Origin: Thermincola carboxydiphila
GTDB taxonomy: Bacteria; Bacillota; Thermincolia; Thermincolales; UBA2595
Length of the DNA: 64,000 nt
Assembly: GCA_016841725.1 (NCBI GenBank)
Contig: JAENYP010000017.1
Span: forward strand, 42,096-106,095
Direction of reading: 5' to 3'
The notes beneath the pieces are model-generated. The model was not told where the DNA came from. It did no database searches and was given only the letters and a program-made list of their open reading frames with translations. Positions 17,635 to 25,544 of this stretch are shown in pieces; the first letter of the stretch is position 1; each line of letters starts with the position of its first letter. The translations under genes and the position numbers were made by a program.

Positions 17635-18843
17635 ATGACGCTTGAACAGGAGAGCGCTGAAAAAAAAGCGGTGGCTTTGAGTTCGGTATTTGCCTCACTA
17701 TTGCTTACAGGAGGGAAAATGGCTGTTGGGTTGTACACCGGAAGCCTGGGTATACTCTCAGAAGCTGCCCACTCGGCCCTGGACCTTTTTGCTGCCCTGA
17801 TTACATATTTTGCTGTCAGGGTGTCAGACAGACCTGCCGATGAGGAGCATCATTACGGGCACGCCAAGGTGGAGAATTTTTCTGCCCTTATCGAGGCCTT
17901 GCTGCTGCTCCTTACCTGTGTGTGGATAATTAAGGAAGCTGTAAATAGGTTGTTTTTTGTACATGTGCCTATTGAGGTAAATGTATGGAGCTTTACTATC
18001 CTGGTGGTATCCATTCTGGTCGATTTTTCCCGGTCAAGGGCCCTTGCCGGAGCAGCAAAAAAATATAACAGCCAGGCCCTGGAAGCTGATGCCCTGCATT
18101 TTTCCAGTGATATTCTAAGTTCGGCTGTAGTGCTGGTTGGTCTGGTTTTTGCACGGTTTGGGATAAACTATGCTGACCCTGTGGCAGCATTGATAGTAGC
18201 AGTTATTGTCATTGTGGCCAGTGTACGCCTGACCGTGAAAACGGTTAATGCACTCCTCGATAAAGCTCCTCGCGGCCTGGACAGGGATATTGCCAATGAA
18301 GTAATGGAGACACCCGGGGTTGTCGGAGTTCATAAGGTACGCCTGCGTGTAGCCGGGGGCCGCATTCACGGTGACATGCATGTGGTTATCGACAGGAACA
18401 TATCATTTGTGGAAGGGCACCGGATTGCGTCCCTGGTGGAGGAAAAGCTGTCAAGGCATAGTAACGATATTTTGGTCCACTTTGAGCCTGAGGATGATTG
18501 GGAAGCCGTAAACAGCAGCATTCTTAAAACAGAACAGGCTGTCACCCGGTTAATGGTTGAGAAAAGCCCGGGAATAAAGGGATACCACAACCTTGTTGTC
18601 AGGAGGGGGCCGGGAGGCACTGATGTGATTATACATATTGTAATGCCCGGGGATATTTCTGTGTCCCGAGCCAGGGAGTACTGTGATGACATTGAAAGTG
18701 AGATTAAGAAGGAACTTGAAGATACTAATATGCATTTTCATATAGAGCCCTGTGAAGGTCTTTGTAATGACTGTCAGATTTGCCCGGACTGTGAAGAAAA
18801 GGATGAAATGACTCAAAAGGGTGAAAAGGATGAAAAGGGATAA
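17635..18843 (+). CDS. Cation diffusion facilitator metal exporter, riboswitch-linked
   Basis: A 402-residue CDF protein with six membrane segments. The metal site helix contains SEAAHSALDLFAALITYF, preceded by TGSLGIL, and the second half shows the matching LHFSSDILSSAVV. A long cytoplasmic domain follows, and the C-terminus has a cysteine cluster (CEGLCNDCQICPDC) that probably binds metal. The upstream NiCo-type riboswitch suggests Ni/Co export, though Zn or Fe remains possible. ATG 17635 follows GGAGGG by seven bases; an earlier TTG is excluded because it overlaps the site. Confidence 0.88.
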   Translation: MTLEQESAEKKAVALSSVFASLLLTGGKMAVGLYTGSLGILSEAAHSALDLFAALITYFAVRVSDRPADEEHHYGHAKVENFSALIEALLLLLTCVWIIKEAVNRLFFVHVPIEVNVWSFTILVVSILVDFSRSRALAGAAKKYNSQALEADALHFSSDILSSAVVLVGLVFARFGINYADPVAALIVAVIVIVASVRLTVKTVNALLDKAPRGLDRDIANEVMETPGVVGVHKVRLRVAGGRIHGDMHVVIDRNISFVEGHRIASLVEEKLSRHSNDILVHFEPEDDWEAVNSSILKTEQAVTRLMVEKSPGIKGYHNLVVRRGPGGTDVIIHIVMPGDISVSRAREYCDDIESEIKKELEDTNMHFHIEPCEGLCNDCQICPDCEEKDEMTQKGEKDEKG

Positions 18844-19002
18844 AAGAAACGAGAATCAGGTGTAGCATGTGACTTTATTGAGAGTAATATATAAAAACTA
18901 CTCAAACTGTTAAAGGTAAATAGGATATTTTGACGAATATCATCATATAGCTCTAAAATATTATTATTTAACTTTTAAATAGTATTACTTAGTGGAGGTT
19001 TA

Positions 19003-20613
19003 ATGGTGTACAGCGGTTGTAAAAAGAAAAATTACGGAACAGTTAGTTACAGACTTCTAAATAAAAAGGTAATTGAAGATAATCTTGATACACTGATGTC
19101 CATTAATAAAAGAGTCAGTGTAACAGATGCTTTCCCCGACTTGTTTGGGGTTGATGACAGACAGGTGCTGCTTTCCTCTGTTTCCCGGTTAAAGAAGACT
19201 GTTCTTAATGAAACAGACTCGTATAGGTTTATAAAGGTCAATAATTTACTGTCGGTAATCGGAGAGATTTTTTCCGGAGAACAGTTTGTATTAAATGAAA
19301 TAATGGCAGTTACCAGGTCCCGGCAGGTAAGCAAGGATATCAAAATTCTTTTTTTGTCTTTCCTTGTTGACATTGGGATGGAAGAAGAGGTTATTGCGAC
19401 ACTTTTTGATCTTGACGAACTGGCGGAAATGGCTGAGTTTGCGACTGATAACCTGATAGGCCTTATCAGGGGAGATCTTGGAGATAAGCTGCTCTTTTTA
19501 CAGGAGTTTGGCGGTTTTGATGACCAGGGGCAGGAGGAAATAATGAAACAGCTTGCTGAGGAAAATACCGATGCTGCTGCTGAAATGCTGGGTGTCCTGG
19601 CATATGCCTATGAAGCTGGTATTGCTGCTCCGGCTGTAAGTCTCCTGGGTAAGAATCTCAGGGCGCGAAAAGTGAGTATCCTGAATGAACTTGCATCCTG
19701 TAATGACAAGTTTATTATCGCTTTAGCCAGGCGCGTTCTTTCAGAGTGCAATAAGGACGGAAGGCGTAAGCCGTCACGCAGAAAATGGGAAAAACCCAAT
19801 GGAGAGCTATATGATGCGGTTGTAAGTTCAGTAGACGGACAGGGTAACAGGGCTGTTTGGCTTGCATGGAAACTGCCTAACCGAAAGAATAGGATAGTGG
19901 CCTTTAATTTGCTGTTGAATACGGCTACAGGAATCAAGGACTGTTTCGGTATCCCGGTTCTGACCAAAAAGGATTTTGAAAACATGATTCAAGAAATATC
20001 CCGCAGTGCGGTTGTTTTGAGAAATGACTATAAATACTGTATGTCACTGGTTAGAGGGGCTTTGAAAAAAAACCTTTCAGAAGGCTACCGTATACCCATG
20101 GAGTTTGCTTTTTGGCGCCGGTGTATGGATGATGATATTTATCCTGAAGAATATGTTCCCGTATATAATGAATTTGTTCCTGAGACAGAGAAACAGATAC
20201 AGGACTGCTATGACCGTCTGGAGATGCTTTTTGAGGAACGGGAATTTGCGGTTTGGTATGAAGAAACACCTGAAGTTTATGATACGGCTGAGGAGATTAT
20301 GGCATTGGCTGACAGAAACACCGGTCAGACCTATGCCAGAAAAGTTATGAAACTGGAGAACCGGATCATTAACAAAGTGATTAAGCCCATGCTGCCTGTA
20401 ATCAAAGACCGCCTAAAAATAACAATTGATTTTCTGCAAAGGGCAGGCAAGGAGACTCTTGCCAGGGAAGCAGTTGTTTGCCTGATTACACTTGATTCTG
20501 TGCCTGTTGAGCAGCACCCGTTTATTAGGAGAATGTGTTTTGAAAGCATTTCATCTGCGATAAATAACCTGAAAAACGGGGTCGATATCAGAGTAGACCC
20601 TGAATATATGTGA
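19003..20613 (+). CDS. Hypothetical helical-repeat protein
   Basis: A 536-residue soluble protein I do not recognise. It has no signal peptide or membrane segment. Residues about 60-240 look like helical (HEAT-like) repeats, for example DIKILFLSFLVDIGMEEEV. A basic stretch (GRRKPSRRKWEK) follows at about 253-264. The C-terminal half is mostly helical. GTGGAGG precedes the ATG. It stands alone between the CDF exporter and the ArsR/CadA pair and ends in a strong hairpin. A scaffold or protein-binding role is only a guess. Confidence 0.6.
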   Translation: MVYSGCKKKNYGTVSYRLLNKKVIEDNLDTLMSINKRVSVTDAFPDLFGVDDRQVLLSSVSRLKKTVLNETDSYRFIKVNNLLSVIGEIFSGEQFVLNEIMAVTRSRQVSKDIKILFLSFLVDIGMEEEVIATLFDLDELAEMAEFATDNLIGLIRGDLGDKLLFLQEFGGFDDQGQEEIMKQLAEENTDAAAEMLGVLAYAYEAGIAAPAVSLLGKNLRARKVSILNELASCNDKFIIALARRVLSECNKDGRRKPSRRKWEKPNGELYDAVVSSVDGQGNRAVWLAWKLPNRKNRIVAFNLLLNTATGIKDCFGIPVLTKKDFENMIQEISRSAVVLRNDYKYCMSLVRGALKKNLSEGYRIPMEFAFWRRCMDDDIYPEEYVPVYNEFVPETEKQIQDCYDRLEMLFEEREFAVWYEETPEVYDTAEEIMALADRNTGQTYARKVMKLENRIINKVIKPMLPVIKDRLKITIDFLQRAGKETLAREAVVCLITLDSVPVEQHPFIRRMCFESISSAINNLKNGVDIRVDPEYM

Positions 20614-20630
20614 AATATCCCCAAATTCCC

Positions 20631-20663
20631 TTGAGGCCGCAATGAAAAGGATTGCGGCCTCAA
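20631..20663. terminator. Perfect hairpin after the hypothetical gene
   Basis: TTGAGGCCGCAAT and ATTGCGGCCTCAA form a perfect 13-base-pair stem with a seven-base loop. No T-run follows, but a second hairpin with one lies just downstream. Confidence 0.6.
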
Positions 20664-20669
20664 ACATTA

Positions 20670-20709
20670 AACTTCCCTATGCCGTTTACCGCAAAGGGAG
20701 GTTTTTTTA
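20670..20709 (+). terminator. Rho-independent terminator
   Basis: CTTCCCT pairs with AAGGGAG, with a long loop, followed by GTTTTTTT. It acts with the preceding stem to isolate the ArsR operon. Confidence 0.55.
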
Positions 20710-20752
20710 GTATTTACAAAACTATGCGGTTAGTTTACAATAACATTAGAAC

Positions 20753-20785
20753 ACTTGAACAATTGTTCAAGTAATAAAGTATAAT
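20753..20785 (+). promoter_or_regulatory. ArsR/CadC operator and promoter
   Basis: ACTTGAACAA-TTGTTCAAGT (20753-20772) is a perfect 20-base palindrome of the type bound by ArsR/SmtB repressors. TTGAAC inside it can act as -35 and TATAAT (20780-20785) is a perfect -10 (19-base spacing). Repressor binding would block the -35 region of the promoter of the regulator and ATPase genes. Confidence 0.75.
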
Positions 20786-20803
20786 GGTTACCGGGAGGCA
20801 ATT

Positions 20804-21163
20804 ATGAAGAAAGTGCTCGACAGGTGTGAGGTAGTTTGTATTAACCATGAGGCAGTAAACCGTGTCAGGGAAAAAATGCTTGATGAAGAGGTGATCAGGA
20901 GTATTGCCGATATATTTAAGGCGCTGGGTGACCCTAATCGGGTAAAAATTATCAGGTATCTGGCCCAGGAGGAATTGTGTGTATGTGACCTGGCACAACT
21001 GCTGGGTATGAGTCTGTCGGCGGTTTCCCACCAACTTAGGGCGCTGCGCAGCCGCAGGCTGGTTAAATTCCGCCGGCAGGGGAAAATAGTATATTATTCA
21101 CTTGATGATGCCCATATTGTCGATTTGTTTAACCAGTGCCTGGACCACGTAACCCATGACTAA
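20804..21163 (+). CDS. ArsR/SmtB-family metal-sensing repressor, CadC-like
   Basis: A 119-residue winged-helix repressor. ALGDPNRVKIIRYLAQEELCVCDLA contains the alpha-3 metal site pair CVC; the recognition helix follows (SAVSHQLRALRSRRLV, then GKIVYYSLDD). The N-terminus has further cysteines (RCEVVC), as in CadC for Cd/Pb/Zn, and the last helix DDAHIVDLFNQCLDH has possible alpha-5 zinc ligands. CGGGAGG precedes the ATG. It most likely represses itself and the ATPase gene 69 bases downstream until metal binds. Confidence 0.9.
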   Translation: MKKVLDRCEVVCINHEAVNRVREKMLDEEVIRSIADIFKALGDPNRVKIIRYLAQEELCVCDLAQLLGMSLSAVSHQLRALRSRRLVKFRRQGKIVYYSLDDAHIVDLFNQCLDHVTHD

Positions 21164-21232
21164 TCAGGAGTCGCACGTATCCTGAAGGCGTAATAGTGTT
21201 GTGTTCGACTGACATAATCGGGAGGGGAAGTT

Positions 21233-23395
21233 ATGAAAAACGGCTATATTGCTGAAGGGAATGTAATTGAATCTGGAGTGGCCGGTTCCGGGGAAATTAA
21301 TTCTGTTATTGAAGTATCTGGAATAGACTGACTGGACTGTGCAGGGAAGCTGGTTAAAAAAATTGAACAACTTCCCGGTGTGGCTGAGGTTCAGCTAAAT
21401 TTTGGAGCAGGTTTGATAAAGGCGGTACACAAAAACATATCAGTTGAGGATGTTATCAGGCTTATCAAGTCCAATGGCTATGATGCCAGGGTTCAGGGTG
21501 GCCCGCAGGATGCTGCCAAGCCTGCGGGCAAACTAAAGACCAGGAAGGTTTTGGCTGTGGTCTCCGGGCTGATGCTGGGAGCAGGGTTGGTTTCCGAGTG
21601 GGCCTGGCCTTCCGGCGGTTTTCAGGTATATTTGTATGCCGCAGCTATGGCTGCGGGAGGGTATTATGTATATAAAACGGCATTAAACTCACTGAAGAGC
21701 CTCATTTTGGATATGAATGTCCTGATGAGTGTTTCATCTGTCGGAGCAGTCTTTCTGGGACAATGGTCAGAGGGAGCGACAGTCGTGTTCCTGTTCAGTG
21801 TGGGTAACCTGCTGCAGGCATATACCATTGATAAAACGAGAAGTTCAATTAAAAAAATGATGCAGCTGGCTCCCAAGGAAGCAAGAGTAATAACCGGTGA
21901 CGGCAGTGAATCCATGATTCCCGCAGAAACAGTTACTGTTGGGGATACGATTTTGGTGAAGCCGGGGGAGAGCATACCTGTGGACGGAACTGTAATAAAG
22001 GGCCTGTCCTGGGTGAACCAGTCCTCAATAACAGGTGAGTCCAAACCGGTTGAAAAAACTGATGGGGAAGAAGTTTTTGCGGGTTCTCTTAATAATGAGG
22101 GCAGTCTCTTTATTAAATGCACCCACCTGGCTGCAGACAGTACTCTGGCAAAAATGATCCAAATGGTTGAAGAGGCACAGGCTAAAAAAGCCCCTTCACA
22201 GCAGTTGGTTGATGTCTTTGCCAGGTATTATACCCCTGCGGTCATTATAGGTGCGGTTTTAGTTGTTGCAATACCTGTGCTGCTGCTGGGCCTGCCCTTT
22301 GCAGACTGGTTCTATAAGGCACTGGTACTCCTGGTTATTTCATGTCCCTGTGCACTGGTTATTTCCACTCCGGTATCTATAGTGTCGGCTATCGGCAATG
22401 CGGCGAGAAACGGTGTTTTAATCAAGGGCGGTGTATACCTGGAGGCTCTAGGAAAGGTAAAAAACATTGCTTTTGATAAAACCGGGACAGTAACAACAGG
22501 TATGATGAGTGTGACAGATATTTACCCTGTTAATGGCATTGACAGTGAGCAGCTTTTACAGGCTGCCGGCGCTGTGGAACGGTTTTCCGAACATCCCCTG
22601 GCCAGGTCGGTAATGGCTGAAGTGTCAAAAAGAAAAATTTCCCTGCCGGATTCAGATTCCTTCCGCTCATTTCCCGGGAAGGGTGCAGTATGCAAGGTGA
22701 ATGGCAAAGAAATTTATGCCGGGAACAAGCGGTTTCTAAATGACCTTGGCATTCCTATGGAGGAAATTGCACAGACGGAAGCAGATCTCGAGAATGCAGG
22801 GAAATCAATCATATTTGTCACAACTTCAAGAAGATTGCTGGGTATTTTGGGGATAGAGGATGTTCCCAGGGCTTTAGCGGGGGATGCCATGCAGCAGCTG
22901 CAGCTGCTCGGCATTGAGAAGATTGTTATGCTCAGCGGCGATAATGAGGCTACTGCGGCTAATATTGCCGGAAGACTGGGAATTAAAGAGTACCGTTCCA
23001 ATTTGCTTCCCGATGATAAGGTCAGGGAAGTCGAGGCCCTCACCCGGGAAGGGGAGACTGTTATGGTTGGGGACGGGGTGAATGATGCCCCAGCCCTGGC
23101 AGTTGCCACTGTGGGCATAGCCATGGGAGCGGCAGGCACCGATACGGCATTGGAAACAGCAGATGTTGCCCTGATGAATGACGAATTGCTGCATATTCCT
23201 GCTGTGATCAAACTCGGCAGAAAGACAAGGGCGATTATCGGACAGAATGTTGTCACAGCTGTTGCCCTGAAGCTGATTTTCCTGGTTCTGACACTTGCAG
23301 GGATATCTAATCTATGGATGGCAGTGTTTGCTGATACGGGGGCTTCGGTTTTGGTGACCCTAAATGGGATGAGGCTGGCCCGCCACCGTTTTTGA
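21233..23395 (+). CDS. cadA: CadA/ZntA-type heavy-metal P-type ATPase with UGA-encoded selenocysteine in its metal-binding motif
   Basis: Reading TGA 21329-21331 as selenocysteine gives a 720-residue protein from ATG 21233, which follows GGAGGGGAAG. The N-terminal HMA domain then reads GIDULDCAGKL (U33, C36) where homologues have GxDCxxCA. Downstream are A-domain TGESKPV, transmembrane metal site SCPCALVISTP (C371, C373; typical of Zn/Cd/Pb exporters), phosphorylation site DKTGT (D415), SEHPLA and GDGVNDAPAL. A gene caller ignoring recoding would start at GTG 21380 and lose half the HMA domain. A hairpin follows the TGA. The CadC-like gene upstream suggests metal induction. Confidence 0.85.
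21329..21376 (+). promoter_or_regulatory. Selenocysteine UGA codon and candidate bacterial SECIS hairpin in cadA
   Basis: Twelve bases after the TGA, GGGAAG (21344-21349) pairs perfectly with CTTCCC (21371-21376). An inner GTT/AAC pair closes an A-rich apical loop. Position and size suit a bacterial SECIS, which lies immediately 3' of the UGA within the coding sequence. Confidence 0.6.
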
Positions 23396-23432
23396 TTTGT
23401 GCATGCTGGTGAAAATGGCTCATGGCTGTGTT

Positions 23433-23565
23433 GCGCGAATGACCGTAATCCTCGACGTCGGGGGTCCCCCCATTTTGTCGGGACGGCGGCTCCGCGGGAG
23501 CCGGGGTTCCGGTAACAAAATGGGGGCTTCGTCCAGTACGCCTGCGGTTACGGTCATTCGTGCGC
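23433..23565. repeat. Large intergenic inverted-repeat element
   Basis: Outer arms GCGCGAATGACCGTAA (23433) and TTACGGTCATTCGTGCGC (23548) are complementary. Nested inside, CCCCCATTTTGT pairs with ACAAAATGGGGG, and a GC-rich centre (GGCTCCGCGGGAGCC) forms a third stem. The gap 23396-23687 holds no gene besides this. It resembles the elements at 6684, 28711 and 58508 in architecture. Confidence 0.7.
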
Positions 23566-23687
23566 TTTGTACCCGTGAAAAAAATGACAAGCCGCTTGTA
23601 ACCATTGGCTGTTGTCATACATAAGCTGATATTGACGGTGAATACAGGTAAAACTGCCGGCTGAACCCGGCGTATGGAGGTTGAAAG

Positions 23688-24443
23688 ATGAAGTATACTG
23701 TTAAAAAGGGTGACAGTATGTACAGCATTGCCAAACACTTTGGCATCCCCTTTGCGGAAATTGTTAAGGCAAACCCCGGTATCCAGGACCCTGATGTGAT
23801 TTACCCGGAACAAGTGATTGAAGTGCCATTTGTGGCAGGCAGCGAAGGCATGATTCCCGAATCCGGCCCGGACAATGGCGGCACCGGATATCTGGGAGGA
23901 ATGAGGTTTGGATATCCCGGGATAACGGAGTTTCCCGGAGCGCCAGGTTTACCCGGAGGGATGGCCCCCGGTTATTCCGGAGCACCCGGTTTCCCCGGAG
24001 CGCCCGGTTTCCCCGGAGCGGCAGGTTTTCCGGGAGGGATGGCCACCGGTTATTCCGGTGAACAGGTATGGGGTTATCCCGGAGGTATGCCTGGATTTTC
24101 TGAAGGGCCGGCCGGTGATTATCCCGGCAATGAGGGTTCGTTTTTTCCGGGACTTGGTCCCAGTGGGGATCTCGGAGAGGGCATACCCGGTATCCCGGGT
24201 GGTTTAGATTCCCAGCAGTCCGGATTTATGCCCGGACAAATCATAAGCCAGGGGGAAAAAGGAAAACATGTTCAAATACTGCAGCATCGGCTGAAAGAGC
24301 TGGGGTACTTCCGTGGCCGTGTTAATGGTCGCTACGGACGTGGAACAATGTCTGCAGTATCAAGGTTTCAACAGGAGTGCAGCATGCCGGTCAACGGTAT
24401 GGTAGATTATTATGTCTGGAGCAGTCTTGGTATAAGGGAATAG
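23688..24443 (+). CDS. LysM / collagen-like / peptidoglycan-binding protein
   Basis: A 251-residue protein with an unusual domain order. Residues 1-48 are a LysM domain (YTVKKGDSMYSIAKHFGI). About 60-180 is a Gly/Pro-rich stretch with GFPGAPG-type repeats, collagen-like but irregular. About 186-250 is a PG_binding_1 domain (GEKGKHVQILQHRLKELGYF). No signal peptide is seen, so it may be made in the mother cell and deposited on spore cortex or coat, as for SafA-like proteins; this is inference. GGAGG precedes the ATG, and a terminator follows. Confidence 0.8.
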   Translation: MKYTVKKGDSMYSIAKHFGIPFAEIVKANPGIQDPDVIYPEQVIEVPFVAGSEGMIPESGPDNGGTGYLGGMRFGYPGITEFPGAPGLPGGMAPGYSGAPGFPGAPGFPGAAGFPGGMATGYSGEQVWGYPGGMPGFSEGPAGDYPGNEGSFFPGLGPSGDLGEGIPGIPGGLDSQQSGFMPGQIISQGEKGKHVQILQHRLKELGYFRGRVNGRYGRGTMSAVSRFQQECSMPVNGMVDYYVWSSLGIRE

Positions 24444-24457
24444 GGGTCAGCTAACTT

Positions 24458-24488
24458 AAGTTGCCGGTAGGCGGCTTCTTTTTTTTAA
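24458..24488 (+). terminator. Terminator after the LysM protein gene
   Basis: AAGTTGCC and GGCGGCTT form an eight-base-pair stem with a GGTA loop, followed by a run of T (24478-24486, one C). Confidence 0.75.
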
Positions 24489-24621
24489 ATAAGTTTTTAT
24501 TAACTATCCGGTGTTTGTGAAAAAAAATATTATAAACATATTGTTATACAAGCCTGTCTGTAATAATATATATAGGTAGTGGCACCTGCTGTTTTTTTGG
24601 GAAAAACTTGACCTGAATAGC

Positions 24622-24654
24622 AGGAATCGACGACTTTTCGCCGAATATACTAAA
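24622..24654 (+). promoter_or_regulatory. Candidate sigma-H-type promoter before nfnA
   Basis: GCAGGAAT and CGAAT, separated by about 15 bases with CGACGACTTTTCGC between, resemble the sigma-H elements (AGGAWWT and GAAT). No good sigma-A promoter is seen in the 255-base gap. The resemblance is by eye only. Confidence 0.35.
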
Positions 24655-24698
24655 AATTACGAAAAGTTTCTTTCGAAAAAGGGAGGGAGTAAGTTTTC

Positions 24699-25544
24699 AT
24701 GTACAAGATACTAAAAAAAGAAGTTTTGTCACCAACTCTGAAACTGTTTGAAATCGATGCCCCAAAAGTTGCAAAGAAATGTCAAGCGGGACAGTTTATC
24801 ATTCTTCGGATTGATGAAAAGGGTGAGAGGATTCCGCTGACTATCGCTGATTTTGACAGGGAAAGAGGGACTATTACTCTTATCTTTGCAGAGGTAGGCA
24901 AAACAACCCAGCAGTTGGGCCAAATGGAAGCCGGGGATGCTCTTCTGGACTTTGTTGGACCACTTGGACGGCCGTCAGAGATAGAGAAGTACGGCCGTGT
25001 AGTATGTATTGGCGCCGGCGTGGGTATAGCACCGGTTTTTCCTATTACCAGAGCCCTTAAAGAAGCCGGTAATGAGGTTATCGGGATTGCCGGCGCAAGG
25101 AACGAGGAACTGCTTTTCTGGACAGATGAGTTCAGGGCGCAGTGTGATGAATTTCATATCTGTACAGATGACGGTTCTGCCGGGGAAAAAGGATTTGTGT
25201 CCAACATCCTGAAAAAGATTATTGAAGAAAAAGGACAGGTTGACTATGTTATAGCAATAGGTCCGATTCCGGCTATGAAGGTTTGTGCAGAATTGACCAA
25301 GCCATATGGAATCAAAACTTTTGTCAGCCTGAACTCCATTATGGTTGACGGAACCGGTATGTGTGGTGCCTGCAGGGTTACTGTAGGTGATGAAACCAAG
25401 TTTGCCTGTGTTGACGGTCCTGAGTTTGACGGTCACCTGGTTGATTTTAATGAACAAATGCGCCGTGCCCAAATCTTCAAGGATGAGGAGCAGCGTGCCT
25501 TAGCAGCAGGAAGTTGTGGAGGAGGTGGCTGTGGATGTCACTAA
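24699..25544 (+). CDS. nfnA: NADH-dependent ferredoxin:NADP+ oxidoreductase subunit A (NfnA; sulfide dehydrogenase beta-like)
   Basis: A 281-residue flavoprotein of the ferredoxin-NADP reductase family. An FAD domain (about 1-100) is followed by an NAD(H) domain (GAGVGIAPVFPITRALKEAGN). A C-terminal [2Fe-2S] site follows (DGTGMCGACRVTVG and FACVDGPEFDGH). The tail is Cys/Gly-rich (SCGGGGCGCH). With NfnB it would bifurcate or confurcate electrons between NADPH, NADH and ferredoxin. It overlaps nfnB by 10 bases. Confidence 0.88.
   Translation: MYKILKKEVLSPTLKLFEIDAPKVAKKCQAGQFIILRIDEKGERIPLTIADFDRERGTITLIFAEVGKTTQQLGQMEAGDALLDFVGPLGRPSEIEKYGRVVCIGAGVGIAPVFPITRALKEAGNEVIGIAGARNEELLFWTDEFRAQCDEFHICTDDGSAGEKGFVSNILKKIIEEKGQVDYVIAIGPIPAMKVCAELTKPYGIKTFVSLNSIMVDGTGMCGACRVTVGDETKFACVDGPEFDGHLVDFNEQMRRAQIFKDEEQRALAAGSCGGGGCGCH

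Noticed and set aside
23930..24060. GC-rich direct repeats as a mobile or CRISPR-like array
   Set aside because: They are the codons of the collagen-like Gly/Pro repeats of the LysM protein.
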